DNA of 64,000 nt from Nocardiopsis sinuspersici (GTDB lineage Bacteria > Actinomycetota > Actinomycetes > Streptosporangiales > Streptosporangiaceae), in assembly GCA_008638415.1 (NCBI GenBank), contig VWVT01000005.1:124001-188000 (forward strand). The letters run 5' to 3'. Each line of letters opens with the position of its first letter. The first letter of the stretch is position 1. This document shows positions 38,655 to 47,827 of the stretch, piece after piece. The notes under the pieces were generated by a model. That model searched no databases. It saw only the letters and a list, made by a program, of their open reading frames with translations, and had not been told where the DNA came from. The translations under genes were made by a program, and so were the position numbers.

Positions 38655-41600
38655 ATGAACCGCGTGGCGGTCATGTCGCTCGGCAACCGGGCGCTGGTCC
38701 TTCTCATCACCCTGGCAGTCCTCTTCTTCGGAGTCCTCGCGGCGGCGTCGGCCAAACGCGAGCTCTTCCCCGCGATGTCCCTCCCGACGGTGATGGTCTC
38801 CGGCACCTACCAGGGCGCCTCTCCCCAGGTGGTGGAGAGCCAGGTCACCGAACCGCTGGAGCAGGCCGTCCAGAGCGTCCCCGGCGTCACCACGGTCACC
38901 TCCACCTCCAGCACGGGCTCGTCCCAGGTCACGGTCGAGTTCGACTACGGCCAGGACCAGGACGACCTCGTCCGCCAGACCCAGATCGCGGTCGACCAGG
39001 TCTCGGGCATGCTCCCGGAGGACGTGAACACCAGCGTCATGTCCTTCAGCACGGACATGATGCCGGTCGTGATGCTCGCGGCGGGCGCCCAGGACGGCGA
39101 CGACCAGTCCATGGTCGACCCGCTGGAGACCCACCTCATCCCCGAGCTGGAGTCCGTCCCGGGCGTGCGCTCGGCGACGGTCACCGGAGCGGTGGAGTCC
39201 GACGTCGTCGTCACGCCGGACGCGGCCGAGCTCGCCTCCGCGGGCCTGACCCCCCAGGACGTCGTGGACTCCCTCAAGTCCAGCGGCCTGATGCAGCCGG
39301 GCGGGGACGTCGAGTCCGACGGCCGCAGCCTGAACGTGACCACCGGTGACCAGTTCACCTCGATCGAGCAGGTCGAGGGCGTCTGGCTGCGTCCGTCCGC
39401 GGCCGACGGGGACATGTCCGCAGCCGCTCCCGGCGCACCCCCCGCGGCCGCGCCCGAACCGGTCCGGCTCTCCGAGGTCGCCGACGTCGAACTCGTCCAG
39501 GACGAGGCCTCCAGCCTGTCGCGCGTCAACGGCGACCCGAGCATCGGCGTCATGGTCATGAAGACGCCCGACGGCAACACCGTCGAGGTCTCCGAGGGCG
39601 TCCACTCCGTCCTGGACGAGCAGGCCGAGGTCCTCGGCGACGACATCGACATCAGCGTGGTCTTCGACCAGGCCCCCTACATCAACGAGTCCATCGTCGC
39701 GATGCTCGAAGAGGGCGGCATGGGCCTGGCCGCCGCGGTGTTCGTCATCCTGGTCTTCCTGTTCTCGATCCGCTCCACCCTGGTGATCGCGGTGTCGATC
39801 CCGGTGTCGGTGCTGATCGGGTTCCTGGGCATGCAGGCGTTCGACTTCTCGCTGAACATGCTCACCCTCGCCGCCATCACGATCTCCATCGGGCGCGTGG
39901 TGGACGACTCCATCGTGGTCCTGGAGAACATCCGCAGACACCTGGACTACGGCAAGGAGCGGATGGCCGCGGTCAAGCAGGGCGTGCGCGAGGTCGCCAC
40001 CGCCGTGGTCTCCTCCACCCTGGCGACCATCGCCGTGTTCCTGCCGCTGGCCTTCGTCGGCGGCCAGGTCGGCGAGCTCTTCATGCCGTTCGCGGTCACC
40101 GCCAGTCTGGCCCTGGCCGCCTCCCTGATCGTCTCGATCACGCTCATCCCGGTGCTGTGCTACTGGTTCATGCGCCCGAAGGAGATCGGGGACGCCACTC
40201 AGGAGCAGATCCAGCGGGAGGAGTACGAGCGGGAGCTGCGCAGCCCGCTCCAGCGCGCCTACCTGCCGGTCATCCGCTGGATCACCACCAAGCGCAAGGC
40301 CGCCACGCTCACCACCCTGACCGCCACCCTCGTGATCCTCGGCGGCACGGTCTACATGGCAGGCGGCATCGAGACCGACTGGATGGGCCAGTCGGAGCAG
40401 AACACCTACGCGGTCGTCCAGGAGCTGCCCCCGGGCACGTCCCTGGAGGTGGCCGACGCCGAGGCGGCCAAGGTCGAGGAGGTCCTCGCCGGGTACGCCT
40501 GGGTGGAGTCCTACCAGACCAACGTGGGCGGCGGCGGTCTCGCCGGCATGATGGGCGGTGGCGGCTCGGCCCAGGTCGACTACAACGTCACCGCCGACCC
40601 CGACACCGACCAGCTCCGCAACCGCGAGGTGCTGCGCGACGACCTCGCCGCCCTGGACACCGAGTACGAGCCGCGACTGAGCAGCATGGAGGCCATGGGC
40701 GGTTCCGGTCTCGAGGTGCGGGTCAGCGCGGACGACCAGGAGACCCTGGCCGAGGCGGCCGGGATCGTCGAGGAGGAGCTGCGGGCGATCGACGGCACCG
40801 CCGACGTCGCCAACAGCATCTCCGAGTCCCGGCCCGCGCTGGAGGTGCGCGTCGACGGCGAGGAGGCCGCCCGGCTCGGCATGAACGAGGCCATGATCGG
40901 CCAGCAGGTCACCGCGGCCTTCAACGGCCAGGGCGTCGGCACCGTCACCCTGGACGATGCGCGCCGCGACATGGTGGTCCGCTTCGACGAGGCCCCGGAG
41001 AGCGTGGCCGACCTGGAGGACCTGCCCGTCGCGGGTCCGACGGGACGGACGGTCGCGCTGTCCGAGGTCGCCGAGGTGGCGGAGGTGCGCCAGCCGCCGG
41101 AGCTCACCCGGGTCGACGGCGTCACCAGCGCCACCGTGTCGGCGAGCGTCACCGCCTCCGACCTGGGCGCCGTGAGCGCCGAGATCACCCGGGTCCTGGA
41201 GACGGTGGACCTGCCCGAGGGCGCCACCACCGCCCTGGGCGGGGTCAGCCAGGACCAGAGCGAGGGCTTCACGCAGATCATCCTGGCGATGTTCGCCGCG
41301 ATCGTCATCTGCTACCTGATCATGGTGGCGACCTTCAAGAGCCTGCTCCAGCCGCTGATGCTCCTGATCTCGGTGCCGTTCGCGATCACCGGTTCGCTGG
41401 GTCTGCTGCTGGTGACCGGGACCCCTCTGGGCATCGCGGGCATGGTCGGCATGCTGATGCTCATCGGCGTGGTGATCACCAACGCCATCGTGCTGATGGA
41501 CCTGATCAACCAGAACCAGCGCAACGGGATGCCGCTCGGCGAGGCGATCGTGGAGGGTGCCCGCCACCGCCTGCGGCCCATCCTGATGACGGCGCTCGCG

Positions 41601-41873
41601 ACCGTCGCGGCGCTGACCCCGATGGCCCTGGGCGTCACGGGCGGCGGTGCGTTCATCTCCGCGCCGCTGGCGCTCGTGGTGATCGGCGGCCTGGTGACCT
41701 CCACCGTGCTCACGCTGATCCTGGTCCCGGTCCTCTACCAGTTGGTGGAGTGGGGCCGGCAGCGCCGCGCGGCCCGCAGGCACGCGCGCGCCGAGCGCCG
41801 CCGTGTTCGCGGGAGGGGCACCGCCGACAAGGGCGGACCCGGGGCCGAACGCGTCAAGCAGCCGGTCGGCTGA
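38655..41873 (+). CDS. RND efflux permease (HAE1/AcrB-like)
   Basis: A 1072-aa proton-driven exporter with the AcrB layout: one N-terminal helix, a large extracytoplasmic loop (about 40-340), a first bundle with the proton-relay aspartates in GRVVDDSIVVLENI (about residue 415), a second loop rich in Gly (GGGGLAGMMGGGGS), and a second helix bundle with GVVITNAIVLMDLI. No membrane-fusion or outer-channel gene adjoins it, as expected in a Gram-positive host. The ATG at 38655 (MNRVAVMSLGNRALVLL) places the first helix correctly; upstream in-frame sequence is low-complexity. The substrate is unknown. Confidence 0.93.
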   Translation: MNRVAVMSLGNRALVLLITLAVLFFGVLAAASAKRELFPAMSLPTVMVSGTYQGASPQVVESQVTEPLEQAVQSVPGVTTVTSTSSTGSSQVTVEFDYGQDQDDLVRQTQIAVDQVSGMLPEDVNTSVMSFSTDMMPVVMLAAGAQDGDDQSMVDPLETHLIPELESVPGVRSATVTGAVESDVVVTPDAAELASAGLTPQDVVDSLKSSGLMQPGGDVESDGRSLNVTTGDQFTSIEQVEGVWLRPSAADGDMSAAAPGAPPAAAPEPVRLSEVADVELVQDEASSLSRVNGDPSIGVMVMKTPDGNTVEVSEGVHSVLDEQAEVLGDDIDISVVFDQAPYINESIVAMLEEGGMGLAAAVFVILVFLFSIRSTLVIAVSIPVSVLIGFLGMQAFDFSLNMLTLAAITISIGRVVDDSIVVLENIRRHLDYGKERMAAVKQGVREVATAVVSSTLATIAVFLPLAFVGGQVGELFMPFAVTASLALAASLIVSITLIPVLCYWFMRPKEIGDATQEQIQREEYERELRSPLQRAYLPVIRWITTKRKAATLTTLTATLVILGGTVYMAGGIETDWMGQSEQNTYAVVQELPPGTSLEVADAEAAKVEEVLAGYAWVESYQTNVGGGGLAGMMGGGGSAQVDYNVTADPDTDQLRNREVLRDDLAALDTEYEPRLSSMEAMGGSGLEVRVSADDQETLAEAAGIVEEELRAIDGTADVANSISESRPALEVRVDGEEAARLGMNEAMIGQQVTAAFNGQGVGTVTLDDARRDMVVRFDEAPESVADLEDLPVAGPTGRTVALSEVAEVAEVRQPPELTRVDGVTSATVSASVTASDLGAVSAEITRVLETVDLPEGATTALGGVSQDQSEGFTQIILAMFAAIVICYLIMVATFKSLLQPLMLLISVPFAITGSLGLLLVTGTPLGIAGMVGMLMLIGVVITNAIVLMDLINQNQRNGMPLGEAIVEGARHRLRPILMTALATVAALTPMALGVTGGGAFISAPLALVVIGGLVTSTVLTLILVPVLYQLVEWGRQRRAARRHARAERRRVRGRGTADKGGPGAERVKQPVG

Positions 41874-41893
41874 TCCCGGCGGTCCACCGGACC

Positions 41894-41928
41894 AGGGGGC
41901 GCTTCGCGCGGTGCGCGGGGCGCCCCCT
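41894..41928. terminator. Terminator-like hairpin after the RND gene
   Basis: AGGGGGCGC pairs with GCGCCCCCT around a 17-nt loop that can itself fold; it starts 21 bases after the stop. Confidence 0.65.
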
Positions 41929-42412
41929 CGTCGTCGGCGGAGCGGGCGTGCCGCCATGGTCCAGGTCACGTTTTCGGTGGGCGGCGAAGCTTTACCCAGC
42001 CGAAATAAGCCGAACAACAGTTCGATATGTGAATTAAGCGACAGATATGTTTTATTCCGTACTTGGGCGGTATGGAGGTAGTGCCTGCGGGCAACACGTC
42101 AGGTGGGAGGGTGCGGCCGTTGCGCCACACGGACCTTCGGGGGAAGGGTCCGGGTGCGGCGGCCGCAGTTTTTTTGGCCATGGAACCCCAGGTCAGAAGG
42201 GGTGATCGAGGTAGATAGTTGTCGTGTGACAACAAAATTTTGCCCCACGGCTTTTGAAGCCGTTTCTGAGGGAACGTACTCTGCGCACCACGGTGGTCAC
42301 CGCCGAACCGTAGGGGGCCCGACAACAGTCGGGAGCGGGACGCACTGCTGGGGCCTGCCATCCAGGCAGTAACGCCAGAAACACACAGGACAGAGCACCG
42401 GGGGGTTTTCTC
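41929..42412. other. Long leader/promoter gap before the sigma factor
   Basis: An AT-rich patch lies at about 41985-42075. A small hairpin GTTGTC-GTGT-GACAAC (42218-42233) runs into AAAATTTT, and a second one, CGGCTT-TTG-AAGCCG, lies at 42248-42262. No gene is supported. The structured 200 bases before the sigma gene could be a promoter/operator region or a regulated leader. Confidence 0.45.
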
Positions 42413-43264
42413 TTGTCCGCTATCACCGCCAACGTGTCCCAGAACACAACGGAGTACACGCCCACGATCCCCAAGCCGCGCAGGTCGTCCGAGGACGTCT
42501 CCGCCGAGGAGCTCCTGTCCGAACTCCGGGACCTCCCCGAGGGGGACCCCAGGGCGAACAGACTGCGCGAGCGCGTCGTGGTCCTCTACCAGCCCCTGAT
42601 CAACAAGATCGCACGCCGCTACGGGGGCCGCGGCGAACCGCTGGAGGACCTGAAGCAGACCGCCATGGTCGGTCTCGTCAAGGCGGTACACGGCTACGAC
42701 CCCGACCGCGGCAAGCCGTTCATCTCCTACCTGCTGCCCACGGTCACCGGAGAGATCAAGCGCCACTTCCGCGACCACACCTGGGCGATCCGGGTTCCCC
42801 GGCGGCACCAGGAGAACAGGGTCAAGCTGCGGCGCGTCACCGGCGAGTTCCAGCAGACCCACGCACGCACCCCCACCATCGCCGAACTCGCCGAGGAGAT
42901 GGGGATCTCCGAGGCCGAGGTCAGTGAGCTGGCCCAGGTCTCCGAGTCCTACCGCTCCCTGTCGCTGGACGCGCCGGACTCCTCCGACTCGGAGGGGCAG
43001 GAGGGCGCCCGCCTGGAGGACCACCTGGGCAGCGAGGACAAGGCCCTGGAGCGGGTGGTCGAGCGCGAGTCGATCAAGCCCGCCCTGGCGCGCCTTCCCG
43101 AACGGGAGCGCAAGATCCTCATGCTGCGGTTCTTCGGCGACCACACCCAGTCCGAGATCGCCGACCGCATGGGCTACTCCCAGATGCACGTCTCCCGGCT
43201 CCTGGCCGGCATCCTGGAGCAGTTGCGCGAGGAAGTGAGCTCGGAGGGCTCCTCCCGTCGCTAG
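42413..43264 (+). CDS. SigB/SigF-family RNA polymerase sigma factor
   Basis: A 283-aa group 3 sigma factor. Region 2 (YQPLINKIARRYGGRGEPLEDLKQTAMVGLVKAVHGYD), region 3 (HARTPTIAELAEEMGISEAEV) and region 4 (LPERERKILMLRFFGDHTQSEIADRMGYSQMHVSRLLAGIL) are all complete. This subfamily drives stress or developmental genes and is normally held by RsbW-like anti-sigma kinases, two of which occur in this window but neither beside it. The TTG at 42413 after GGGGGG is the only start with a ribosome site. Confidence 0.94.
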   Translation: MSAITANVSQNTTEYTPTIPKPRRSSEDVSAEELLSELRDLPEGDPRANRLRERVVVLYQPLINKIARRYGGRGEPLEDLKQTAMVGLVKAVHGYDPDRGKPFISYLLPTVTGEIKRHFRDHTWAIRVPRRHQENRVKLRRVTGEFQQTHARTPTIAELAEEMGISEAEVSELAQVSESYRSLSLDAPDSSDSEGQEGARLEDHLGSEDKALERVVERESIKPALARLPERERKILMLRFFGDHTQSEIADRMGYSQMHVSRLLAGILEQLREEVSSEGSSRR

Positions 43265-43306
43265 ACCGTGTCCGCCGAACAGGCCCCGAAGCCGTTGACC
43301 GGCCCC

Positions 43307-43341
43307 GTGCCGGAGGACGCCCCCACGGCGTCCTCCGGCAC
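43307..43341. terminator. Terminator-like hairpin after the sigma factor
   Basis: A perfect 14-bp stem (43307-43320 with 43328-43341) and a 7-nt loop, 42 bases after the stop. Confidence 0.8.
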
Positions 43342-43533
43342 GGCGGCGGGTCCGCCCGGGCTCCGGACCGCGGGGCCCGCGCCTCTGCGTCACCGGAAGA
43401 GCCGGTCCGTGCCGTCTCTTCGCTGTGGGCAGCCCGCGCGGGCCAGAGGGGTCACCTGGGGGTGAAACGGCGTCACCCTGGTACCATGCCTCCCCAGGCC
43501 GCCGAACGCGGCTCTCGGGAGGCCTCGTTCGGC

Positions 43534-43668
43534 GGGTCCGGAGGCAACGCCGTCGTACTCCTTCGTGACGTGGTGCCAGGCCTCGATGTTCCAGCGCCCG
43601 TGCGCCAGGACGCCGATCCGCCCGGCGAGGTCGATGGCCCTGACAGGGGCCGGGTCCAAGCCGCCCGG
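43534..43668 (-). pseudogene. Relic of an ISAs1-type transposase
   Basis: A short in-frame stretch containing PAPVRAIDLAGRIGVLAHGR followed by WNIEAWHHVTKEYD resembles the ISAs1-family C-terminal part (typically LxxLxRGHWxIENxLHxVRDVxF-ED). The catalytic-region glutamate of the WxIE motif is still readable, but the stretch lacks the rest of the domain and has no start. The 951-bp gap 43265-44215 otherwise shows no gene. A 16-base direct repeat, TCACCCTGGTACCATG at 43473 and a 14/16 match at 44012, brackets the relic and may mark the old element. Confidence 0.5.
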
Positions 43669-44215
43669 CAGGGCGGTGCGCACGCCGGGGCGGGGCATGT
43701 GATCGGTGTGCCGGGGCACGGCGTCGGCCCACCGGCCGATGGCTTACAGGCAGCGGGCTCCGGCCGGATCGCCACAGGCCTGTGATCAGCGCCGGCGCCG
43801 CACAGCCCCGACTCCGAGACAGCCCTGCTTCGTCGTGGGCGCCTTCGGCCTCCGGGTGCGCCGTCCAGCCCGGAAGGCATCGCCGCGAGGACGGTCTCGC
43901 CGCAGTCAACGCCCCGCATCGTTTCAGGTAAGCCGTGGAGTGCGGCGGTGGTGATTCCCTGTGGCACCTCGCGGGGCGGGGCCCGGCACGCAAGGCCCGT
44001 GGATTCCGGGATCACCCTGGTATCACGGAGCCGCGAAACGTCCGGAATCAACGGGGTCCGCACGGAACACCGGTGGGTCCCGTCCGGGGTGCTATGCGCA
44101 GCTCAGGGCGGGTTTCAACCCGCAAATCACCATAGTCGGGGCATCTTGGGCCTTGGCACTGCGTTACCGGAGCGGCGATTTGTGCTATCCACGCACGCCA
44201 GGCAGGCTTCGGGAT

Positions 44216-44383
44216 ATGGACGAAACGAACAAGAGCCTTGACGACCTGGTCCGCGACGAGCTGGGCGGGGAACCGTCACAGGAGGCCAAGGACTACGCGC
44301 GCGAACTCTACGAGCGCTACAGGCTGCACACACCGACCGACGACGACGGCGCGACCCCCTCGGCGGCCGCCACCGAGGAGTGA
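44216..44383 (+). CDS. Small acidic hypothetical protein
   Basis: A 55-aa protein, MDETNKSLDDLVRDELGGE and onward, with a predicted helix (EAKDYARELYERYR) and a disordered tail. The codon bias fits the genome. I recognise no family. It converges on the HATPase gene 64 bases away, and it could be a small regulator or simply an orphan gene. Confidence 0.5.
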   Translation: MDETNKSLDDLVRDELGGEPSQEAKDYARELYERYRLHTPTDDDGATPSAAATEE

Positions 44384-44447
44384 GGGGAACGCCCACCCCG
44401 GACGCGGCGGCGTACCGGAGCGGTCCGGGCACCGGCTCCGGAACCGG

Positions 44448-44912
44448 TCAGTCCGGGTCCGCCGCCACCGGGTCGCCGTCGCAGTCCCACATCAGCTCGA
44501 ACCAGACCCTGCGGCCCATCCCGTCGCCGCGAGGCTCGGTTCCCCACTTGCTGGAGAGCGCCTCGACCAGATCCAGGCCCCGGCCGTGCTCGTCGGTGTC
44601 GTAGGGGCCCCGGTGCTGTGGCCGCGGTGCCTCCGCCATGTTTCCCAGATCCCGCACCTCCACCCGCGCCCATCCGGGTGCCAGACGGACGCACACCTCG
44701 AACTTGCCGGTGGACGCGCCCGAGGCGCTGTGCGTGATGGCGTTCGTGGCCAGCTCGCTGGTCAGCAGCGTCGCCGTGGTCAGTTCCGGTGACGCGGCCA
44801 GCTGGCGGGCGACGAACCTCCTCGCGTAGGCGATCTGGCTCGGCAGGCCCGGGAACCGCCGCCGCACGTGCCAGGGGGCGGTTTCGCTGTTGTGAGAGGT
44901 GCGCTCTTCCAT
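44448..44912 (-). CDS. RsbW-like HATPase (second copy)
   Basis: A 154-aa GHKL ATPase with N-box SELATNAITHSA, the G1 region VRDLGNMAEAP and G2 DEHGRGLDLVEALSSKWG. It belongs to the large actinobacterial set of regulatory serine kinases/anti-sigma factors. The ATG at 44912 gives the usual N-terminus (PWHVRRRFPGLPSQIAYARRFV). It stands alone, 1.2 kb from the sigma factor gene and on the opposite strand, so a partnership is possible but not shown. Confidence 0.88.
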   Translation of the reverse strand: MEERTSHNSETAPWHVRRRFPGLPSQIAYARRFVARQLAASPELTTATLLTSELATNAITHSASGASTGKFEVCVRLAPGWARVEVRDLGNMAEAPRPQHRGPYDTDEHGRGLDLVEALSSKWGTEPRGDGMGRRVWFELMWDCDGDPVAADPD

Positions 44913-45596
44913 GGGATTCGCCGGACGTTGGAGCGGACTGGACGAGGGGGCCGGGTTCCGGAGCGCGTCCGGTGGCGGGAGGCCGACCCCGGGGGTGGGG
45001 TCGTGCACGTGACACGTGACGAGGGGACTGTGGGATGCTGCGGTCTCACACATTGGGTTGACTCCCCGAGGACGTGTGTTCGCGGCGGGCATGGCACCGA
45101 GGACGCCGGGCACTCGGCAGGCGTCCGTGCCCGTGTAACGGGTCACGGCGCGCGGTGGCCACACAGGTCGGAGCCCCCGGGAGCAGGGAGGGGGCGGATG
45201 CCGTACCGCGGCGTACGCGGTCCGAGAGCGTCGGCAGGGGATGGGGAGAAGCCGCGGGGCTTCACCCTGCATGGTGGTGGGGCCTGGGAGCGGGCCGGAG
45301 CAGTCGGTCATGTCTGGTGGTGGATGTGCCCTACGACACTGAAGGGCGCATTGGCGCTTAGCATACGCTCCGTGCCTTCCCGGGGACCCAGTCGACCTGG
45401 CTCCGTCAGGATAACCCCCTATGAGCTGGGTAAAGAGGGCATTCGGCCTGGTTGTGCGGTCGGTCAGGGACACGTATCGTCCGGGTTCGGGAACTGGTGG
45501 GGCCTATGAGGTTGGATAACGATTAGGTAAACGCACGTGGGGTTCGGTGCTCCCGCGGTCTTGCGCCCGCCACGCCGGACGCGACAGGGTGTGAGC
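44913..45596. other. 684-bp gap without a supported gene
   Basis: Several open frames occur here, but none has family signal or a good start. Bases just before the glycosyltransferase-like gene (TTGGATAACGATTAGGTAAA, from 45512) are AT-rich and probably hold its promoter. Confidence 0.4.
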
Positions 45597-47225
45597 ATGG
45601 TCTCCCGCTCGCCCCTGCCCTCCGCCGGCCTCGGCATCGAGATCGACCGCTCGGTACGCCTCGCCGACGAGGGCCACGTCCTCGTCGGCGGATGCCCGCC
45701 ACGGGCCGCGCGCCTCTCCGCGGAACAGGTCAGCACCCTGATCCGCTGGCTGAGCGGGGCCGTGACCGGGGGAGCGGACGAGGGCCTGCTCGCCCGCGGC
45801 CTGGTCCGGGCCGGACTCGCCCACCCGCGGCCCCGGTCCCCGGTCCCCACCGACAACGTCGAGGTGGCCGTCGTCGGACGGGCGGGACCCACCGCGCTGG
45901 GCGCCACCCTGGACCACCTCGTCCGGCACCACCCGCGGCTGCGGCCCGTGGTGGTCGGCGCCACCGGCACCGAGGCCCGGGCGGCCCGCGACCGCGGCGC
46001 CCGGGTGGTTCCGGGACCGGCCGGAGGGGCCGAGGCCCGGGCCACGGCACTGCGCCTGCGCTCGGCGGACCTCGTCGCCCTGGTCGAGGCGGGCACGCGC
46101 CCCGCCGCCGGGTGGCTGGAGGCCGCTCTGGGCCACTTCACCGATCCCGCCGTGGCGGCGGTGGTGCCCCGTGTCCTGTCCGACCGCTCCCACTGCCTCG
46201 GCCACGCGCAGATGACCGTGGCCGCGGTCGCCGCCGGCCGGGCGGGCGCGGACCGCGGCGCCGACCCCGCGCCCGTGCTGCCCTGGGGGCACGGGACTCC
46301 GGAACAGGGGCGGCCGGGGCCCGCCAACGAGCACACCGACCCCCTGCGGCCGGTCCCCGTCCTGGTACTGCGCGGCGCCGTCGCCGACCTCGACCCCGGC
46401 CTGGGCGCCGCCGCCGAACTCGACCTGCTGTGGCGGCTGGCCGACGACGGCTGGTCTGTGCGCTACGAGCCCCGTTCCCGGGTGTGGGCTCCCCCGACCA
46501 CCGGCCTGGGCGACTACCTGCGCGCCTGCTTCACCTCGGGCGCGGTCGCCGGTCCGCTGGCCCGGCGCCACGGCCGTCGCGCGGCCGGCCCCGAGCTGTC
46601 CAGGGCCGGTGCGGCCGGACTCGCCCTGGCGGCCTCGGGCCGTCCCGGAGCCGCACTGGCGGCCGGTGCGCTGGGCGGCGCGTCGGTGATGGGCACCCTC
46701 ATGGCCGGAGCACGGACCCCGCTGTCCGAGGCGGCGCGGCTGGCCGGACTGGACCTGGTGCACACCGTGCGGACGGGAACGCACGCGGTCCGCACGGCGT
46801 GGTGGCCGCTGGCCGCCGCGGCGGCGGTGGGCGGTGCGGCCGTCTGGGCCCGGGGGCGGCGCTTCGGCGGCCCGGCGACCGGCCCGGGCCGCGTTGACCG
46901 CGCCGGCCGCGCGGGACGGATCGCGGTGACCGCGGGCGCGGCCCTGGTCCTGCCGCACGTGGCCTCCTGGCACAGGGGCAGGGGAGCGGCCCTGACCGGT
47001 CCCGTGACCTGGACCGTCCTGGGGATGGCGGGCGACGCCGCCCGCTCCCTGGGCACCTGGTGGGGGATGGCGCAGGCGCGGTCCCCGGCACCGCTGGTGC
47101 CCCGGTTCAGGCCGGCGGCGGTGTCCGGACCGGTTCCGGCCGCGCGGAGGACGGGCCGGTCGGCGCGGACACGGGTGCGCCCGGAGGGCAAGCGGGGCTC
47201 ACGGCCGCCGGTGAGCACCGCTTAA
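45597..47225 (+). CDS. MftF-like family 2 glycosyltransferase homologue with lost catalytic motifs
   Basis: A 542-aa protein collinear with mycofactocin glycosyltransferase MftF: the N-terminal recognition part (IDRSVRLADEGHVLVGG ... RGLVRAGLAHPRP), a GT2 core (about 80-310) and a C-terminal hydrophobic region (about 330-500). Key GT2 motifs are altered: the DDGS-type motif is GATG, the DSD-type motif is VEAG (in LVEAGTRPAAGWL) and the GED-V-DL motif is AAELDLLWRL. The fold is probably kept but sugar transfer is doubtful. No other mycofactocin gene (mftA-E) is in the window. It may be a non-enzymatic paralogue or a related cell-surface protein. The ATG at 45597 or the GTG at 45591 could be the start. 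Confidence 0.72.
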   Translation: MVSRSPLPSAGLGIEIDRSVRLADEGHVLVGGCPPRAARLSAEQVSTLIRWLSGAVTGGADEGLLARGLVRAGLAHPRPRSPVPTDNVEVAVVGRAGPTALGATLDHLVRHHPRLRPVVVGATGTEARAARDRGARVVPGPAGGAEARATALRLRSADLVALVEAGTRPAAGWLEAALGHFTDPAVAAVVPRVLSDRSHCLGHAQMTVAAVAAGRAGADRGADPAPVLPWGHGTPEQGRPGPANEHTDPLRPVPVLVLRGAVADLDPGLGAAAELDLLWRLADDGWSVRYEPRSRVWAPPTTGLGDYLRACFTSGAVAGPLARRHGRRAAGPELSRAGAAGLALAASGRPGAALAAGALGGASVMGTLMAGARTPLSEAARLAGLDLVHTVRTGTHAVRTAWWPLAAAAAVGGAAVWARGRRFGGPATGPGRVDRAGRAGRIAVTAGAALVLPHVASWHRGRGAALTGPVTWTVLGMAGDAARSLGTWWGMAQARSPAPLVPRFRPAAVSGPVPAARRTGRSARTRVRPEGKRGSRPPVSTA

Positions 47226-47827
47226 CGCGGACACCCAGGGTGAGGGGCGGCGAGGGGCGCGGTGGGTGTTCCCTCCGAGAGAACCGACCGCGCGTCCGCC
47301 TTCCGACACGCGGTTCCGAGCCCGCGAGCTGGGGTTCTACGTTGATCGTGCCGCGTCTGCCTCGGGCCGGGGCCGACGGGCCTTGTCCGGGGACCGCGTT
47401 CCCGGCGGGGAGGGCGGCGGGGTTCCCCTTCTCATGCGAAAACCACGTTTTCCCAGCTCACGCCATTGATGCCACCATGCGCCCCATGTCATTGCCATGT
47501 GTACAAAAGTTGACAAAACGATGAGAAATCTGTGCTCGAATGGGCACCGTTGTCTTTTCTTGATGGACTGGTTACCGTCAAGTGTCTAATACTCCCGCAG
47601 ACTTTTGACATTCCGGTCACCGACCGTGAACGGGATGCAAGTGTGTTTCGGCAGTCACCGGGAGTAACCCCCCACTGGTGGTCGCGGGATCGCGAAGGCT
47701 TAACCATGCCAATCACCATTGGCATGCTTGTGGAGCACTCCGAACCGTGGACCGCTGGTGCCGCCCAGTAGCGACCGCGCACAAACGGGATCAAGCGCCG
47801 GCTCGGCTGTGAGGTTCGGAGATAGTT
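47226..47827. other. 602-bp regulatory gap before the peptide ABC operon
   Basis: AT-rich from about 47450. TTGACA occurs at 47510-47515 and 47605-47610 as possible -35 boxes, without convincing -10 partners. The inverted repeat at 47705-47726 is listed separately. No gene is supported. Confidence 0.45.
47705..47726. promoter_or_regulatory. Inverted repeat upstream of the peptide ABC operon
   Basis: CATGCCAAT-CACC-ATTGGCATG, perfect 9-bp arms with a 4-base spacer, lies 101 bases before the first permease gene. It is a candidate repressor or activator site. Confidence 0.5.

Noticed and set aside
38265..42017. 1250-codon open frame opposite the RND pump
   Set aside because: Low-complexity His/Gln/Val-rich antisense shadow; the plus-strand frame carries clear AcrB-type motifs.
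43268..43465. Short plus-strand frame after the sigma factor
   Set aside because: It runs through the 14-bp terminator hairpin and has no ribosome site or family signal.
44095..44125. GCGGGTTTCAACCCGC as a possible tRNA T-arm
   Set aside because: No acceptor stem, D-arm or anticodon arm can be fitted around it; it is a plain small hairpin. I found no tRNA or rRNA gene in the window.
44868..45509. Plus-strand open frame in the gap before the MftF-like gene
   Set aside because: No recognisable domain, no ribosome site, composition typical of chance GC-rich frames, and it overlaps the start of the HATPase gene on the other strand.
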